From contig JAKSCL010000265.1 of the NCBI GenBank assembly GCA_022360615.1, positions 1 through 36,006 of the forward strand: a stretch of DNA of 36,006 nucleotides. Direction: 5' to 3'. This DNA comes from Hyphomicrobiales bacterium. GTDB lineage: Bacteria > Pseudomonadota > Alphaproteobacteria > Rhizobiales > JAKSCL01. The notes beneath the pieces are model-generated. The model saw only the letters and a program-made list of their open reading frames with translations, was not told the DNA's origin and searched no databases. A program made the position numbers and the translations under genes. Shown in pieces: positions 1 through 8,524 of the stretch (position 1 is its first letter; each line of letters opens with the position of its first letter).

Positions 1-1
1 C

Positions 2-1915
2 CGCCTGTTCTCCGGCATCGACGCATCTGAATTCTTCGGCAACATCGTCAACGAAGGCCTGGTCCAGTCCGACGAAGGCGACGGCATCGACATCGGCGAG
101 AACGTCGAACTCCGCGGCAATATCGAGAACGAGGGCACGATCCGGGCCGAGGACGACGGCATCGACGTCGACGGCGACGTGATCGGTCAAATCGCCAATA
201 GCGGCGAAATCATCTCCGGCGACATCGGGATCAGCTTCGATGCCGGCGCCGCGCTGTCCGGCGATGTCGTGAACGATGGCACAATCGAGGCTGGGGGAAC
301 CGGCATCGAGTTTGGCTTGAGCCCTCTTCTCGGCGGCGGGCCCGACTCGGGCGCTTTCGTATCCGGCAACGTGGTGAATGAGGGCCGAATCACCGCAGGT
401 GGCGACGGCATCGATCTCGTCGACGGCACCGAATTCGTCGGAGACATTGTCAACGAAGGCAGCATCGTCGCCGAGGGCGACGGCCTCGATCTGGATGACG
501 GCGTCAGCTTCATCGGCGACATCGTCAACAACGGAACGATCGTGTCCGACGACGACGGTATCGATATCGACGATATCGCCGAATTCAACGGACAGATCGT
601 CAACAACGGCACCGTCACCGGCGATGCAGATGGAAACGGTTTGGGATCTGCCTTCGATGGCGACAACGCCGCAGTCGACCTGACGGTCGTCAACAACGGC
701 GTGTTCAACGGCGGCGTTCTGCTCAGTAGCGGCAATGACGTCTTCGACGGCGCCAACGGCCAAGTGAACGGCGTGGTCGACGGCGGTGCCGGAGACGACG
801 AGATCATCGTCGGTGATGGCGACAACCAGTTGATCGGCGGGCTCGGCAACGACACCCTGGACGGCGGTAGCGGAACCGACACGGCCCGCTACGATGACGA
901 GGACGTCGGCGTGACCGTCAACCTCGCCAATGGTACCGCGACGCGGGAGACAGGCTTCCAAGTCTCGATCCAGAACCTGCCGCTGGTGAACCCCAATGGC
1001 GGCATCGGTGCGGCAGCCATCGTCAGCCAGGCAGCCCTCGGGAACCTCTATTTCAATATCCATACCTCGGACTTCCCGGGTGGCGAGTTGCGCGGCAACC
1101 TGACCGAACTGGTCAGCGACGAGACGGTGGACGGCATCCGGACCCTGGTGGTGCGCGCCGACCTAAACGGCGAATCCGAAGTTCAGGACCCGCCGGTCGA
1201 AACCGATGCCTCCGGGACGGGAACGGTCACCTTCGTGGTCGCTGCCGACGGTTCGGTCACCTACAGCACGGATATCTCCGTGAGCGGTCTGAACACGGAC
1301 GACCTGCTGCCGGTCGACATCGGCAACGGCACTCTGAGCCCGATCCATCTGCACAACGCGCCCCCGGACGCCAACGGCCCTGTGGTCGTCGACATCGCCA
1401 GCGATGCCGGTTTCGATGTGGCCAACGGTGAGGACGCCTTCACCTTGGCGGCCGGTTTCGATCAGATTTCCGAAACCGACAGCCTGGATGACATCGAAAA
1501 CGTCGTCGGTTCGAACGATGCCGATAGCATCACCGGCGATGAAGAGGATAACAGGCTCGAAGGCCTCGACGGCGACGATGAACTGCTTGGCGGTGGCGGA
1601 GAGGACACCCTGCTCGGCGGCACCGGAGAGGACACCCTCGACGGCGGCGGCGGCATCGACGTTCTGACCGGCGGCAGCGATGCGGACACCTTCGTCTTCG
1701 AGAACGGCACGAGGGAAGACGATGTCACCGACTTTGAGGATGGGGTCGATCAGCTCGACGTCTCGGCCTTCTTCGACGATGCGGCCGATGCCGTGGCGGC
1801 GGCACGCCAGGACGGAGCCGACACCGTGATCGAACTCGACCTTGGCGCCGGCGACTCGGTGCGCCTTGTCGGCGTCGATCTCGGGCAGATCGACGAAACG
1901 GATTTCCTCGTCTGA
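2..1915 (+). CDS. RTX / CHRD-domain type I secreted protein, 5' end outside window
   Basis: The frame is open from the first bases, so this is the C-terminal 637 residues of a larger protein; a GTG at 179 is internal. Bases 38 to about 660 encode eight copies of a 25-residue repeat (75-nt period) of the type G-[ND]-I-V-N-x-G-x-I followed by an acidic D-G-I-D segment, the look of a parallel beta-helix. Next come RTX nonapeptides (GGAGDDEII, GGLGNDTLD) at about 780-880, a CHRD-like domain at about 950-1420 (contains NLYFNIHTSDFPGGELRG), a second RTX block at about 1530-1690, and a C-terminus ending DFLV. RTX repeats bind calcium after export, and the acidic composition with the hydrophobic C-terminal end fits a type I secretion substrate. 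The dedicated ABC transporter and adaptor follow directly. Role on the cell surface or outside is unknown; adhesin or matrix protein is a guess. Confidence 0.85.
   Translation, partial: RLFSGIDASEFFGNIVNEGLVQSDEGDGIDIGENVELRGNIENEGTIRAEDDGIDVDGDVIGQIANSGEIISGDIGISFDAGAALSGDVVNDGTIEAGGTGIEFGLSPLLGGGPDSGAFVSGNVVNEGRITAGGDGIDLVDGTEFVGDIVNEGSIVAEGDGLDLDDGVSFIGDIVNNGTIVSDDDGIDIDDIAEFNGQIVNNGTVTGDADGNGLGSAFDGDNAAVDLTVVNNGVFNGGVLLSSGNDVFDGANGQVNGVVDGGAGDDEIIVGDGDNQLIGGLGNDTLDGGSGTDTARYDDEDVGVTVNLANGTATRETGFQVSIQNLPLVNPNGGIGAAAIVSQAALGNLYFNIHTSDFPGGELRGNLTELVSDETVDGIRTLVVRADLNGESEVQDPPVETDASGTGTVTFVVAADGSVTYSTDISVSGLNTDDLLPVDIGNGTLSPIHLHNAPPDANGPVVVDIASDAGFDVANGEDAFTLAAGFDQISETDSLDDIENVVGSNDADSITGDEEDNRLEGLDGDDELLGGGGEDTLLGGTGEDTLDGGGGIDVLTGGSDADTFVFENGTREDDVTDFEDGVDQLDVSAFFDDAADAVAAARQDGADTVIELDLGAGDSVRLVGVDLGQIDETDFLV
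38..660 (+). repeat. 75-nt tandem repeat encoding 25-residue beta-helix-like units
   Basis: Repeat units begin at 38, 116, 185, 260, 365, 440, 515 and 590. Spacing is 75 nt for four of the seven intervals; the others are 78, 69 and 105 nt. Each unit starts with Gly-(Asn/Asp/Gln)-(Ile/Val)-(Val/Glu/Ala)-Asn-x-Gly and carries an acidic D-G-I-D type segment mid-unit. The copies are diverged at the DNA level, so this is an old protein repeat and not a recent slippage expansion. It probably continues upstream of the window. Confidence 0.8.
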
Positions 1916-1931
1916 TCACAACCCTTGGGGA

Positions 1932-1955
1932 GGGGCCGGCGCGGCGGCCGGCCCC
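1932..1955 (+). other. GC-rich stem-loop between RTX gene and its transporter
   Basis: Two 9-base arms, GGGGCCGGC at 1932-1940 and GCCGGCCCC at 1947-1955, enclose a 6-base loop. It lies 17 nt after the RTX stop and 31 nt before the next ATG. There is no T-run after it, so it is not a classic intrinsic terminator. It may act as a partial terminator or protect the upstream mRNA, giving more secreted protein than transporter. Confidence 0.6.
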
Positions 1956-1986
1956 CGATCCCAGTCATCCATAGGAAACGGGAAGG

Positions 1987-3780
1987 ATGGGGAAAGCGCC
2001 GCGTTTTCCCGTTCGAAGCGCAGGAAGAGCCCCCATGAAAGCGGAAAGACGATCAGAAGCCGGGGCGGCGCTGGGTGCCTGCACATCCGGGCTCGCCATG
2101 ACCGGGCTGTTCAGCCTGGTGATCAATCTCCTCATGCTGGTCAGCCCCCTCTACATGATGCAGATCTATGACCGCGTACTGACCAGCCACAGCGAAGAAA
2201 CCCTTGTCGCCCTCACCGTCCTGGTCTTCGGGCTGTTGGCGATCATGGGCCTTCTGGAGCTTATCCGCTCGCGCATCCTGGTACGCGTGGGCGCCAGGAT
2301 CGAGCGCGGTCTTGACGGCCGCGTCTTCGAGAGCCTGGTCTTCCGCTCGGTCCATGGGCGCGAGAACAACGACGATCAGCCGCTACGAGATCTGCGCGCA
2401 CTGCGGGAATTTCTCTCCGGGCCCGGACCCTCTGCTTTCTTCGATTCGCCCTGGGTGCCGATTTACATCGGCGTCATCTATCTGCTGCACCCGGTCCTCG
2501 CCCTGGTCGCGGCGGTCGGGGCGCTCTTCCTTTTCTGCATCGCGCTGTTGAACGACATCATCACCCGGCGGCCGCTGGGCCATGCGAGCCACCGCTATTC
2601 CGAAAGCAGCGTCATGGCCGCCGCCGGCCAGCGCAATGCCGAGGTACTCAGCGCCATGGGGATGCTGGACGGTTTGCGCCGGCGCTGGCTGCAGCGGCAA
2701 CGCGACGGCCTGAACCACCAGGCTCGGGCCAGCGACCGGGCCGGCTTGCTGACCGCCACATCGAAGACCAGCCGCCTGGTCCTTCAGACCGCCATCCTGG
2801 GGGTTGGCGCAGCCCTGGTGATCCAAGACGCCATCACCCCCGGGGCCATGATCGCCGCCTCCATCATCTTGGGCCGTGCCCTGGCGCCGGTGGAACAGGC
2901 GATCAGCCAGTGGCGCGGTTTCGTCGCCGCACGCGGCGCCTATGGCCGCCTCGCCAAATTGCTCCACGATCATCCGTCGCCCGATCCGCGTCTCGCATTG
3001 CCGAGAGCCAAGTGCGTTTTGAATGTCGATCATGTGAGCGCCGGTCCGCCGGCGGCTCGGCGCCCGGTGGTCTCCGGCCTCAATTTCGCCCTTTCCGCCG
3101 GCGACGCCCTTGCGGTAATCGGCCCAAGCGCTTCGGGCAAGTCGACCTTGGCGCGCTTGTTGACAGGGGTTTGGCTGCCCCAGAACGGCAGCCTGCGTCT
3201 CGATGGCGTCGCTCTGGACCAGTGGGACCCCGACGACCTGGGCGTGCAGATCGGCTACCTGCCACAGGATGTCGAGCTTTTCGATGGCACGGTGGCGGAG
3301 AACATAGCCCGCCTGGATGAGAGCGCGGAGCCCGAGGCCATCGTCGCAGCCGCCAAGCTGGCTGGCTGTCACCGCATGATCCTGGACCTGCCAGAGGGCT
3401 ACAACACGCTGATCGGCGAAGCCGGCAACAAGCTTTCCGGCGGCCAGCGCCAGCGTCTCGGTCTGGCCCGCGCGGTCTATGGCGATCCCTTCCTGGTGGT
3501 GCTCGACGAGCCCAACGCCAACCTCGACGTTGACGGCGACCGCGCCTTGACCAACGCCATCGGCGAGATGAAAGAGCGCGGCCAGATCGTCGTCGTCATG
3601 GCCCATCGACCCAGCGCCATCGCTGCTGCCGACCACCTGCTGGTTTTGCAGAACGGCCGCCAGAAGGCCTTTGGACCGAAGAACCAGGTCCTCGCCGCCA
3701 CGACCAAGCCTTTGCCAGGCGCCCAAAGTGGCGGCCGCACTGGCAACGTCACAACCCTGCCCCTGAGGAATCAGTCATGA
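1987..3780 (+). CDS. Type I secretion ABC permease/ATPase (PrtD/AprD type)
   Basis: Inner-membrane exporter that energises type I secretion. The N-terminal half (about residues 35-310) carries the hydrophobic segments of an ABC exporter membrane domain, including SPLYMMQIYDRVL, typical of the PrtD/HasD/AprD group. The nucleotide-binding domain follows, with Walker A GPSASGKST at 379-387, signature LSGGQRQR at 483-490 and Walker B LVVLDEP at 503-509. There is no N-terminal C39 peptidase domain, as expected for RTX exporters. The ATG at 1987 gives 597 residues; an in-frame ATG at 2035 with AGGAAG upstream is an equally plausible start. The stop overlaps the next start (ATGA), so the two genes are translationally coupled. 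The substrate is almost certainly the RTX protein just upstream. Confidence 0.92.
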   Translation: MGKAPRFPVRSAGRAPMKAERRSEAGAALGACTSGLAMTGLFSLVINLLMLVSPLYMMQIYDRVLTSHSEETLVALTVLVFGLLAIMGLLELIRSRILVRVGARIERGLDGRVFESLVFRSVHGRENNDDQPLRDLRALREFLSGPGPSAFFDSPWVPIYIGVIYLLHPVLALVAAVGALFLFCIALLNDIITRRPLGHASHRYSESSVMAAAGQRNAEVLSAMGMLDGLRRRWLQRQRDGLNHQARASDRAGLLTATSKTSRLVLQTAILGVGAALVIQDAITPGAMIAASIILGRALAPVEQAISQWRGFVAARGAYGRLAKLLHDHPSPDPRLALPRAKCVLNVDHVSAGPPAARRPVVSGLNFALSAGDALAVIGPSASGKSTLARLLTGVWLPQNGSLRLDGVALDQWDPDDLGVQIGYLPQDVELFDGTVAENIARLDESAEPEAIVAAAKLAGCHRMILDLPEGYNTLIGEAGNKLSGGQRQRLGLARAVYGDPFLVVLDEPNANLDVDGDRALTNAIGEMKERGQIVVVMAHRPSAIAAADHLLVLQNGRQKAFGPKNQVLAATTKPLPGAQSGGRTGNVTTLPLRNQS

Positions 3781-5123
3781 GCAACGCTCTCGTTCTTTCA
3801 CCCGACGAACGTGAAAAACTGCCGGTGCACAGAAACGCCCGCGACGGTCTTGGGTTCCACATCTGGGGTGGCCTGATCGTCCTGCTTGCTCTGGTCGGCG
3901 GTCTGGCCGGCTGGTCGGTAAGCGCCAGGCTGGATGGCGCGGTCGTCGTGCCTGGGACATTCATCGTGGAATCCAACCGGCTGACGATCCAGCATCTGGA
4001 AGGTGGCATCGTCAGCGATATTCTGGTGGATGAGGGCGAGACCGTACGCCAGGGCCAGCCCCTGGTTCGGCTGGACAGTACCGTCGACAGCGCCAACCTA
4101 GGCGTCGTTGAAAGCCAGCTCCACGACCTTTTGGCACGCCGGGCACGGCTTCTGGCCGAGAGCAAGGGCGAGCCGGAAATCGCGTTCCCACCATCCTTGA
4201 TGGCGCGTCAGCACGATTCCGGGATACTCGCCATCCTTCTCGGCCAACAGGAGCTTTTCGCCATCCGGCAGACCAGCCGCGCCAGCGCGGCCAATCTCAA
4301 CCGCCAACGTATTCAACGTTTCGGGGAAGAGATTGCGGGCCTCCGCGCGCAGCGGGCCTCCAACCACAAGGAGATCGCCCTCATCGATCAGGAACTGCTC
4401 GGTCTGCGCAAGCTCTATGGGAAAGGCTACTCCACCCTGCCCCGGCTGCTGGCCCTGGAGCGGCAGGCCGAACGGATTCGCGGCCAGGTAGCCGAGCACG
4501 ATGCCAGCATAGCCCGGGCCCGCAATGAGATCGAGGAACTGAAGCTGGAGCTGGTTCAGCGCGAGCAGGATTTCCGCGAGGCGGCAACTGCCGAACTGCG
4601 CCAGATCGAACCGCAGATCGCGACCTTGCGGGAGCGTCAGGTCGCCGCCGCTCAACGGCTCAAACGCATCGCGGTCGTTGCGCCCCGGGACGGTGTTGTC
4701 GTCGGCCTGCAGGTAAACACAATCGGCGGCGTGATCGCACCGGGCGCGGCAATCCTTGATCTTCTGCCGGCCGGAGAAGACCTGGTTATCGAGGCGCGGG
4801 TTCCCACGCAAGACGTCGACCGGATTACGCGGGGCCAAGCTTCGCGGGTGAGGCTCTCGGCCTTTGATCAGGCGGCGACGCCGGAGGTATCAGGCGAGGT
4901 CATCTCGGTATCGGCAGACAGTTTTACCGACGAGATAAGCGGTGACCGCTATTACAACGCCCGCATCCGGCTGGGGGATAGGGCTGCTTGGTCGGCAGCC
5001 GACATTGATTTAGTGCCCGGCATGCCCGCTGAGGTTTTCATCCAGACCGGCAGCCGCACCGCGCTCAGCTACTTCGTCAAACCCCTGACCGACCGGTTGT
5101 CGCGCGCCTTCACCGAAGGCTGA
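3777..5123 (+). CDS. HlyD-family type I secretion membrane-fusion protein (PrtE type)
   Basis: Periplasmic adaptor that links the ABC exporter to an outer-membrane channel. A short cytoplasmic N-terminus (about 28 residues) is followed by one membrane segment (about 29-50). A lipoyl-like half-motif (QHLEGGIVSDILVDEGETV), a long alpha-helical coiled-coil hairpin at about 105-290, the second lipoyl half (VVAPRDGVVVGL) and a beta-barrel region follow. The 448-residue length is normal for the family. Its ATG overlaps the stop of the transporter gene by 4 nt. No TolC homologue follows; the next gene is an unrelated-looking LysR regulator, so the outer-membrane channel must be encoded elsewhere. 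Confidence 0.92.
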   Translation: MSNALVLSPDEREKLPVHRNARDGLGFHIWGGLIVLLALVGGLAGWSVSARLDGAVVVPGTFIVESNRLTIQHLEGGIVSDILVDEGETVRQGQPLVRLDSTVDSANLGVVESQLHDLLARRARLLAESKGEPEIAFPPSLMARQHDSGILAILLGQQELFAIRQTSRASAANLNRQRIQRFGEEIAGLRAQRASNHKEIALIDQELLGLRKLYGKGYSTLPRLLALERQAERIRGQVAEHDASIARARNEIEELKLELVQREQDFREAATAELRQIEPQIATLRERQVAAAQRLKRIAVVAPRDGVVVGLQVNTIGGVIAPGAAILDLLPAGEDLVIEARVPTQDVDRITRGQASRVRLSAFDQAATPEVSGEVISVSADSFTDEISGDRYYNARIRLGDRAAWSAADIDLVPGMPAEVFIQTGSRTALSYFVKPLTDRLSRAFTEG

Positions 5124-5251
5124 CGCCTAAGGATCGCAATACAGGAAAATCATCCGAAACACGAAAGCTTCAACGAATCGTGACACCCGCCGGCGGGAGA
5201 TTTCGGTTATTCTTCACAACCGGCGGGGGCTTCCAGCGGTACGATCCGCAT

Positions 5252-6256
5252 ATGCATAAGCTGAACTGGGACGATTTTCGCTTTGTTCTCGCGGTCGCGC
5301 GCCAAGGATCTCTCTCTGCGGCCGCGCGCACCCTGCGGGTATCGCAGCCGACCGTCGGGCGGCGTATCGAACAGCTGGAGCAGCAGGTGGGGCAGGCGCT
5401 CTTCGAGCGGGACTGCCAAGGTGTTCGTCTGAACGGCACAGGTCAGGCGATCCTGCGCTTCATCGAAGCCATGGACCGCGAAGCGGAAGGCGTCGGCAAC
5501 TATCTGTCGGATAGCAATCGGGCGCCGCGGCCCACTGTGCGCGTAGCAACCACCTTCAACCTTGCAAACTTCTGGCTGACCGGGAAAATCGCCGCCCTCG
5601 CCGCGCGCAATCCGGCAATTCGCTTCGAGGTACAGGTCGGGATTCAGAAAGCCGACCTCCAACGCTATTGCGCCGACATCGCGCTGCGTATGGGCGACCC
5701 GGACGACGAGACCCTGTTTGGCCGCCGTGTTGGCCAGGTTCATTGCGGGCTTTATGCCAGCCAGGTTTATCTTGCCACCCACGGCCAACCGGAAGGCCTG
5801 CCGGACTTGCGGCAACATCGGATCGTCGGCGCCGCCGGGGCTGTCGAGAACCTGCCGCAATGCGCGGCCCTGCGCGAGATCACCGGCAGTGCGGGTTGCG
5901 ATTTCTTTGCTGACAACACCAATGTCCAGCTCACGGCTGCCAAGGCCGGCCTCGGCATTGCGCCCCTGCCCTGTTATATCGCAGCCGGAGAAGCGGGACT
6001 GGTCCGGGTTGTGCCCGAGGTCTTCGATATCCCCGTCGACCTCTGGGTTTTGATCAACCGCGACCTGAAAGACAGCAGACCGGTGCGCGAAACCTACGAC
6101 TTCATCTTGCGCGAGGCGGTGAAGGATTCCCAGCTGTTCAAGGGGATGGAAGAAAGCAATGCCAATCGCACAAAAGGCCAGGCTGGGAAACTCGTTGTGG
6201 TGCGTACGCTCCCAAAAGAGCCTATCCGCGTGAACGCACCCAATTCAGTTCGATAG
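5252..6256 (+). CDS. LysR-family transcriptional regulator
   Basis: DNA-binding regulator of 334 residues. The N-terminal winged helix-turn-helix is clear (residues 8-66, with SLSAAARTLRVSQPTVGRRI at 20-39), followed by a substrate-binding effector domain to about residue 290. The frame is open to 5180, but the ATG at 5252 puts the HTH at the canonical distance from the N-terminus, so I use that start. The last 40 residues or so form a basic tail beyond the usual domain end. It stands alone between the secretion genes and the convergent tauC; its target and inducer cannot be read from the sequence. Confidence 0.88.
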   Translation: MHKLNWDDFRFVLAVARQGSLSAAARTLRVSQPTVGRRIEQLEQQVGQALFERDCQGVRLNGTGQAILRFIEAMDREAEGVGNYLSDSNRAPRPTVRVATTFNLANFWLTGKIAALAARNPAIRFEVQVGIQKADLQRYCADIALRMGDPDDETLFGRRVGQVHCGLYASQVYLATHGQPEGLPDLRQHRIVGAAGAVENLPQCAALREITGSAGCDFFADNTNVQLTAAKAGLGIAPLPCYIAAGEAGLVRVVPEVFDIPVDLWVLINRDLKDSRPVRETYDFILREAVKDSQLFKGMEESNANRTKGQAGKLVVVRTLPKEPIRVNAPNSVR

Positions 6257-6285
6257 AGCCCGGACCTCCAAAGGCAGAGGGAAGC

Positions 6286-6373
6286 GTTCCGACAAAGTGA
6301 AATCGCTCTAGGTGTTTGTTTTTTCGCGTGTCCGGACGGAAAACCGGTATCCACTTTTCCTGAACACGACCTA
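6286..6373. repeat. Rhizobial-type palindromic intergenic repeat (RIME-like)
   Basis: Between the convergent LysR and tauC genes lies a block running from an AATCGCTCTAGG-like end, through a T-rich stretch and the perfect palindrome GTCCGGAC (6330-6337), to GGAAAACCGGTATCCACTTT and a CCTAG end. The outer ends form an imperfect inverted repeat (CTAGGT against ACCTAG). This pattern matches a repeat I know from intergenic regions of Rhizobium, Mesorhizobium and relatives. It is the best lineage marker in the window. Assignment is by memory of the pattern, not by a search. Confidence 0.6.
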
Positions 6374-6417
6374 GCAGAATCCCATATGCCATGGGAGCCA
6401 GATGTCTATCTCGCACC

Positions 6418-7689
6418 TTAGCTCCGGCCTTTCCACGGCACGAGCAAACGCTCCACCTGGCGCATCAAAATGTCGATTCCATAACCGATAATGCCGATGA
6501 GCACGATCCCCATGATCACGATATCCGTCTGCTGAAACTTGGAGGCGGCAATGATCATCTTGCCGGCACCCTTTTCGGCAGCAACGAGTTCGGCAGCGAC
6601 CACCGTGCCCCAGCATACGCCCATCGCCACCCGCGCGCCGGTGAAGATTTCAGGCAGCGAATTCGGCACAATCACTTTCGTCAAGACCTGCCATTTCTTG
6701 GCACCGAGCGAATAAGCCGCATGAACCTTGGAAATGTTGACGCCCGAAACGCCCGCGCGCGCGGCAATCGTCATGATCCACAACGCGGCGAGAAAGAGCA
6801 ACGAGATCTTGCCGGTTTCCCAGATCCCGAACCAGATGATCACAAGCGGAATAAGCGCAAGCGGGGGAACCGGCCGCATGAACTCGACGATCGGATCGAA
6901 CCAGCCCCTGAACCAGCCCGACAAACCCATCGCATAGCCGAGAGGAATACCGACAAGAGCGCCCGCGAGGAAACCGGCAATAACCCGGAAGAGAGACCAA
7001 AACAGGTTCTCCATGAGCGTGACGTTCTGATAGCCCTCATTGGCGATTTCGATAAGCCGGTCCCAAACGGCTTCGGGCGCTGGCAGCCATATCGGCTCCA
7101 TCTGCCAGCCTTTGGAAGGCTCGAAATTGAGACTGCCGCGCGGCGTTAGCCGCACCTCACCGTCGGCAACCGAAACCGGTTGTCCGACTTCGATCGGTTG
7201 ACCGTCGACTTCGATCACCCGGTAGCCATCTTCACCGCCGCCATCGTCATTGTCCCTGACGCGGATGAGCCTGCTGCGCCAAGCGCCCACCGTTGCGGCA
7301 TTGTCATTGGCGAACCCCGTGGAGGCGCTTTCATCGATCTCCGGCTCATCGACGGTTTCATCGAACCTGTGCACACGGACAAAAACGGTGGCGCTATCTG
7401 TCTCGCCAGCGGCATTGACCGCCGTGTAGGAAAAACTCGTATCGCCGACAAACGGACCGGGCACATGCACGGGTACGATTTTTGAGCCAGTGAAAGCGCC
7501 CCAGATCAGAAAAATCGAGATAACGGAGATGACCGATGCGGCGCGGTTAGCCTTAACCGCGCTTTCGTCGCCAAACGTAACCGTCTTGAGGCTTGTGAAA
7601 TCCCTTGCGTGGTGAACGAAACGCTCAGCCTGGTGGACGATGAAGAAGGCGATAGCGAAGATCGCCACATAAAACAGAAGAATTGTCAT
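6418..7689 (-). CDS. tauC: Taurine-type ABC transporter permease with periplasmic insert
   Basis: Inner-membrane permease of the SsuC/TauC family, 423 residues, about 150 longer than E. coli TauC. The C-terminal domain (about 225-420) is a standard BPD_transp_1 permease with the ATPase-contacting loop AAYSLGAKKWQVL near 324-336. In front are two extra membrane segments (about 1-20 and 52-68) and a predicted periplasmic stretch of about 130 residues. Parts of that stretch read like cadherin/Ig-type beta domains (GDTSFSYTAVNAAGETDSAT at 82-101; DGEVRLTPRGSLNFEP at 176-191). Its ATG overlaps the stop of tauB by 4 nt. I believe marine alphaproteobacterial relatives share this long form, so the frame is probably intact. 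The taurine substrate is inferred from the binding protein and regulator. Confidence 0.8.
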   Translation of the reverse strand: MTILLFYVAIFAIAFFIVHQAERFVHHARDFTSLKTVTFGDESAVKANRAASVISVISIFLIWGAFTGSKIVPVHVPGPFVGDTSFSYTAVNAAGETDSATVFVRVHRFDETVDEPEIDESASTGFANDNAATVGAWRSRLIRVRDNDDGGGEDGYRVIEVDGQPIEVGQPVSVADGEVRLTPRGSLNFEPSKGWQMEPIWLPAPEAVWDRLIEIANEGYQNVTLMENLFWSLFRVIAGFLAGALVGIPLGYAMGLSGWFRGWFDPIVEFMRPVPPLALIPLVIIWFGIWETGKISLLFLAALWIMTIAARAGVSGVNISKVHAAYSLGAKKWQVLTKVIVPNSLPEIFTGARVAMGVCWGTVVAAELVAAEKGAGKMIIAASKFQQTDIVIMGIVLIGIIGYGIDILMRQVERLLVPWKGRS

Positions 7690-8492
7690 GCAGCGCTCTT
7701 CGCCCGGCCCATAATTTCCTCCTCCATGTCCCAGATCAGGGACAGGATTTCCTCACGCGTCTCCGCGTAGCCATCCATCTTCTTCACTTCGCGGAGATCG
7801 GCATCGACAGCGATATCTGCGAACGGTAGCTGGTACTCCTTATGGATGCGGCCCGGCCGCGGCGCCATAACGATAAGCCGTTCACCAAGAAGCAAGGCTT
7901 CCTCCACCGAATGGGTGATCAGGATGACGGTCTTGCCCGTCTCCTTCCAGAGCTTCAGGACAAGCCCCTGCATCTTCTCCCGCGTCAGGGCGTCCAGCGC
8001 GCCAAGCGGTTCGTCCATCAAAATCACGTCGGGATCATTCGCAAGACAGCGGGCAAGCGCCACACGCTGCTGCATGCCGCCGGAAAGCTCGTAAACCGCC
8101 TTGTCCTTGAAATCGCCGAGGCCGGTGACGTCCAGAAGGTGGTCGACGATCCCGTCGATCTCCTTTTTGGGCATCTTCTTCATCTCAGGCCCAAAAGCCA
8201 CATTCTTGCGGACATTCATCCATTCAAAAAGCGCGCCCTGCTGAAAGACCATGCCCCTTTCCGGTCCAGGACCCTTAACCGGCACGCTGTGAAGCGCGAT
8301 CCGCCCCTCGGTCGGGGCCAAAAAGCCAGCAACGATATTGAGAAGCGTGGTCTTGCCGCAGCCGGACGGCCCGAGAACGGACATCAATTCCCCGGCCTTC
8401 AATTCCAGCGAAACATTTTTCAGTGCTTGAACGAAATCCCCCGTCGGAAGCTCGAAGCGCATCGATACGTCGTCGATAACAAGGCCGGACAT
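7686..8492 (-). CDS. tauB: Taurine-type ABC transporter ATP-binding protein
   Basis: Cytoplasmic ATPase of 268 residues in the NitT/TauT (SsuB/TauB) family. It has Walker A GPSGCGKTT at 41-49, signature LSGGMQQR at 136-143 and Walker B ILMDEP at 157-162, followed by an ITHS switch-histidine motif. It powers import through TauC. It is the middle gene of the leftward tauA-tauB-tauC operon: 71 nt downstream of tauA, with a stem-loop in the gap, and overlapping tauC by 4 nt. Family assignment is firm; substrate is inferred. Confidence 0.87.
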   Translation of the reverse strand: MSGLVIDDVSMRFELPTGDFVQALKNVSLELKAGELMSVLGPSGCGKTTLLNIVAGFLAPTEGRIALHSVPVKGPGPERGMVFQQGALFEWMNVRKNVAFGPEMKKMPKKEIDGIVDHLLDVTGLGDFKDKAVYELSGGMQQRVALARCLANDPDVILMDEPLGALDALTREKMQGLVLKLWKETGKTVILITHSVEEALLLGERLIVMAPRPGRIHKEYQLPFADIAVDADLREVKKMDGYAETREEILSLIWDMEEEIMGRAKSAA

Positions 8493-8524
8493 GACAGCAA
8501 TCCTTCACGGAACCCGATATGGAA

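Noticed and set aside
2383-3726. 447-codon minus-strand frame opposite the type I secretion ATPase
   Set aside because: The plus-strand frame has intact Walker and signature motifs; the opposite frame has no recognisable domain.
5186-5197. CCCGCCGGCGGG palindrome upstream of the LysR gene
   Set aside because: A 12-bp GC palindrome is likely by chance in DNA this GC-rich; it has no loop or T-run and does not fit the T-N11-A pattern of LysR sites.
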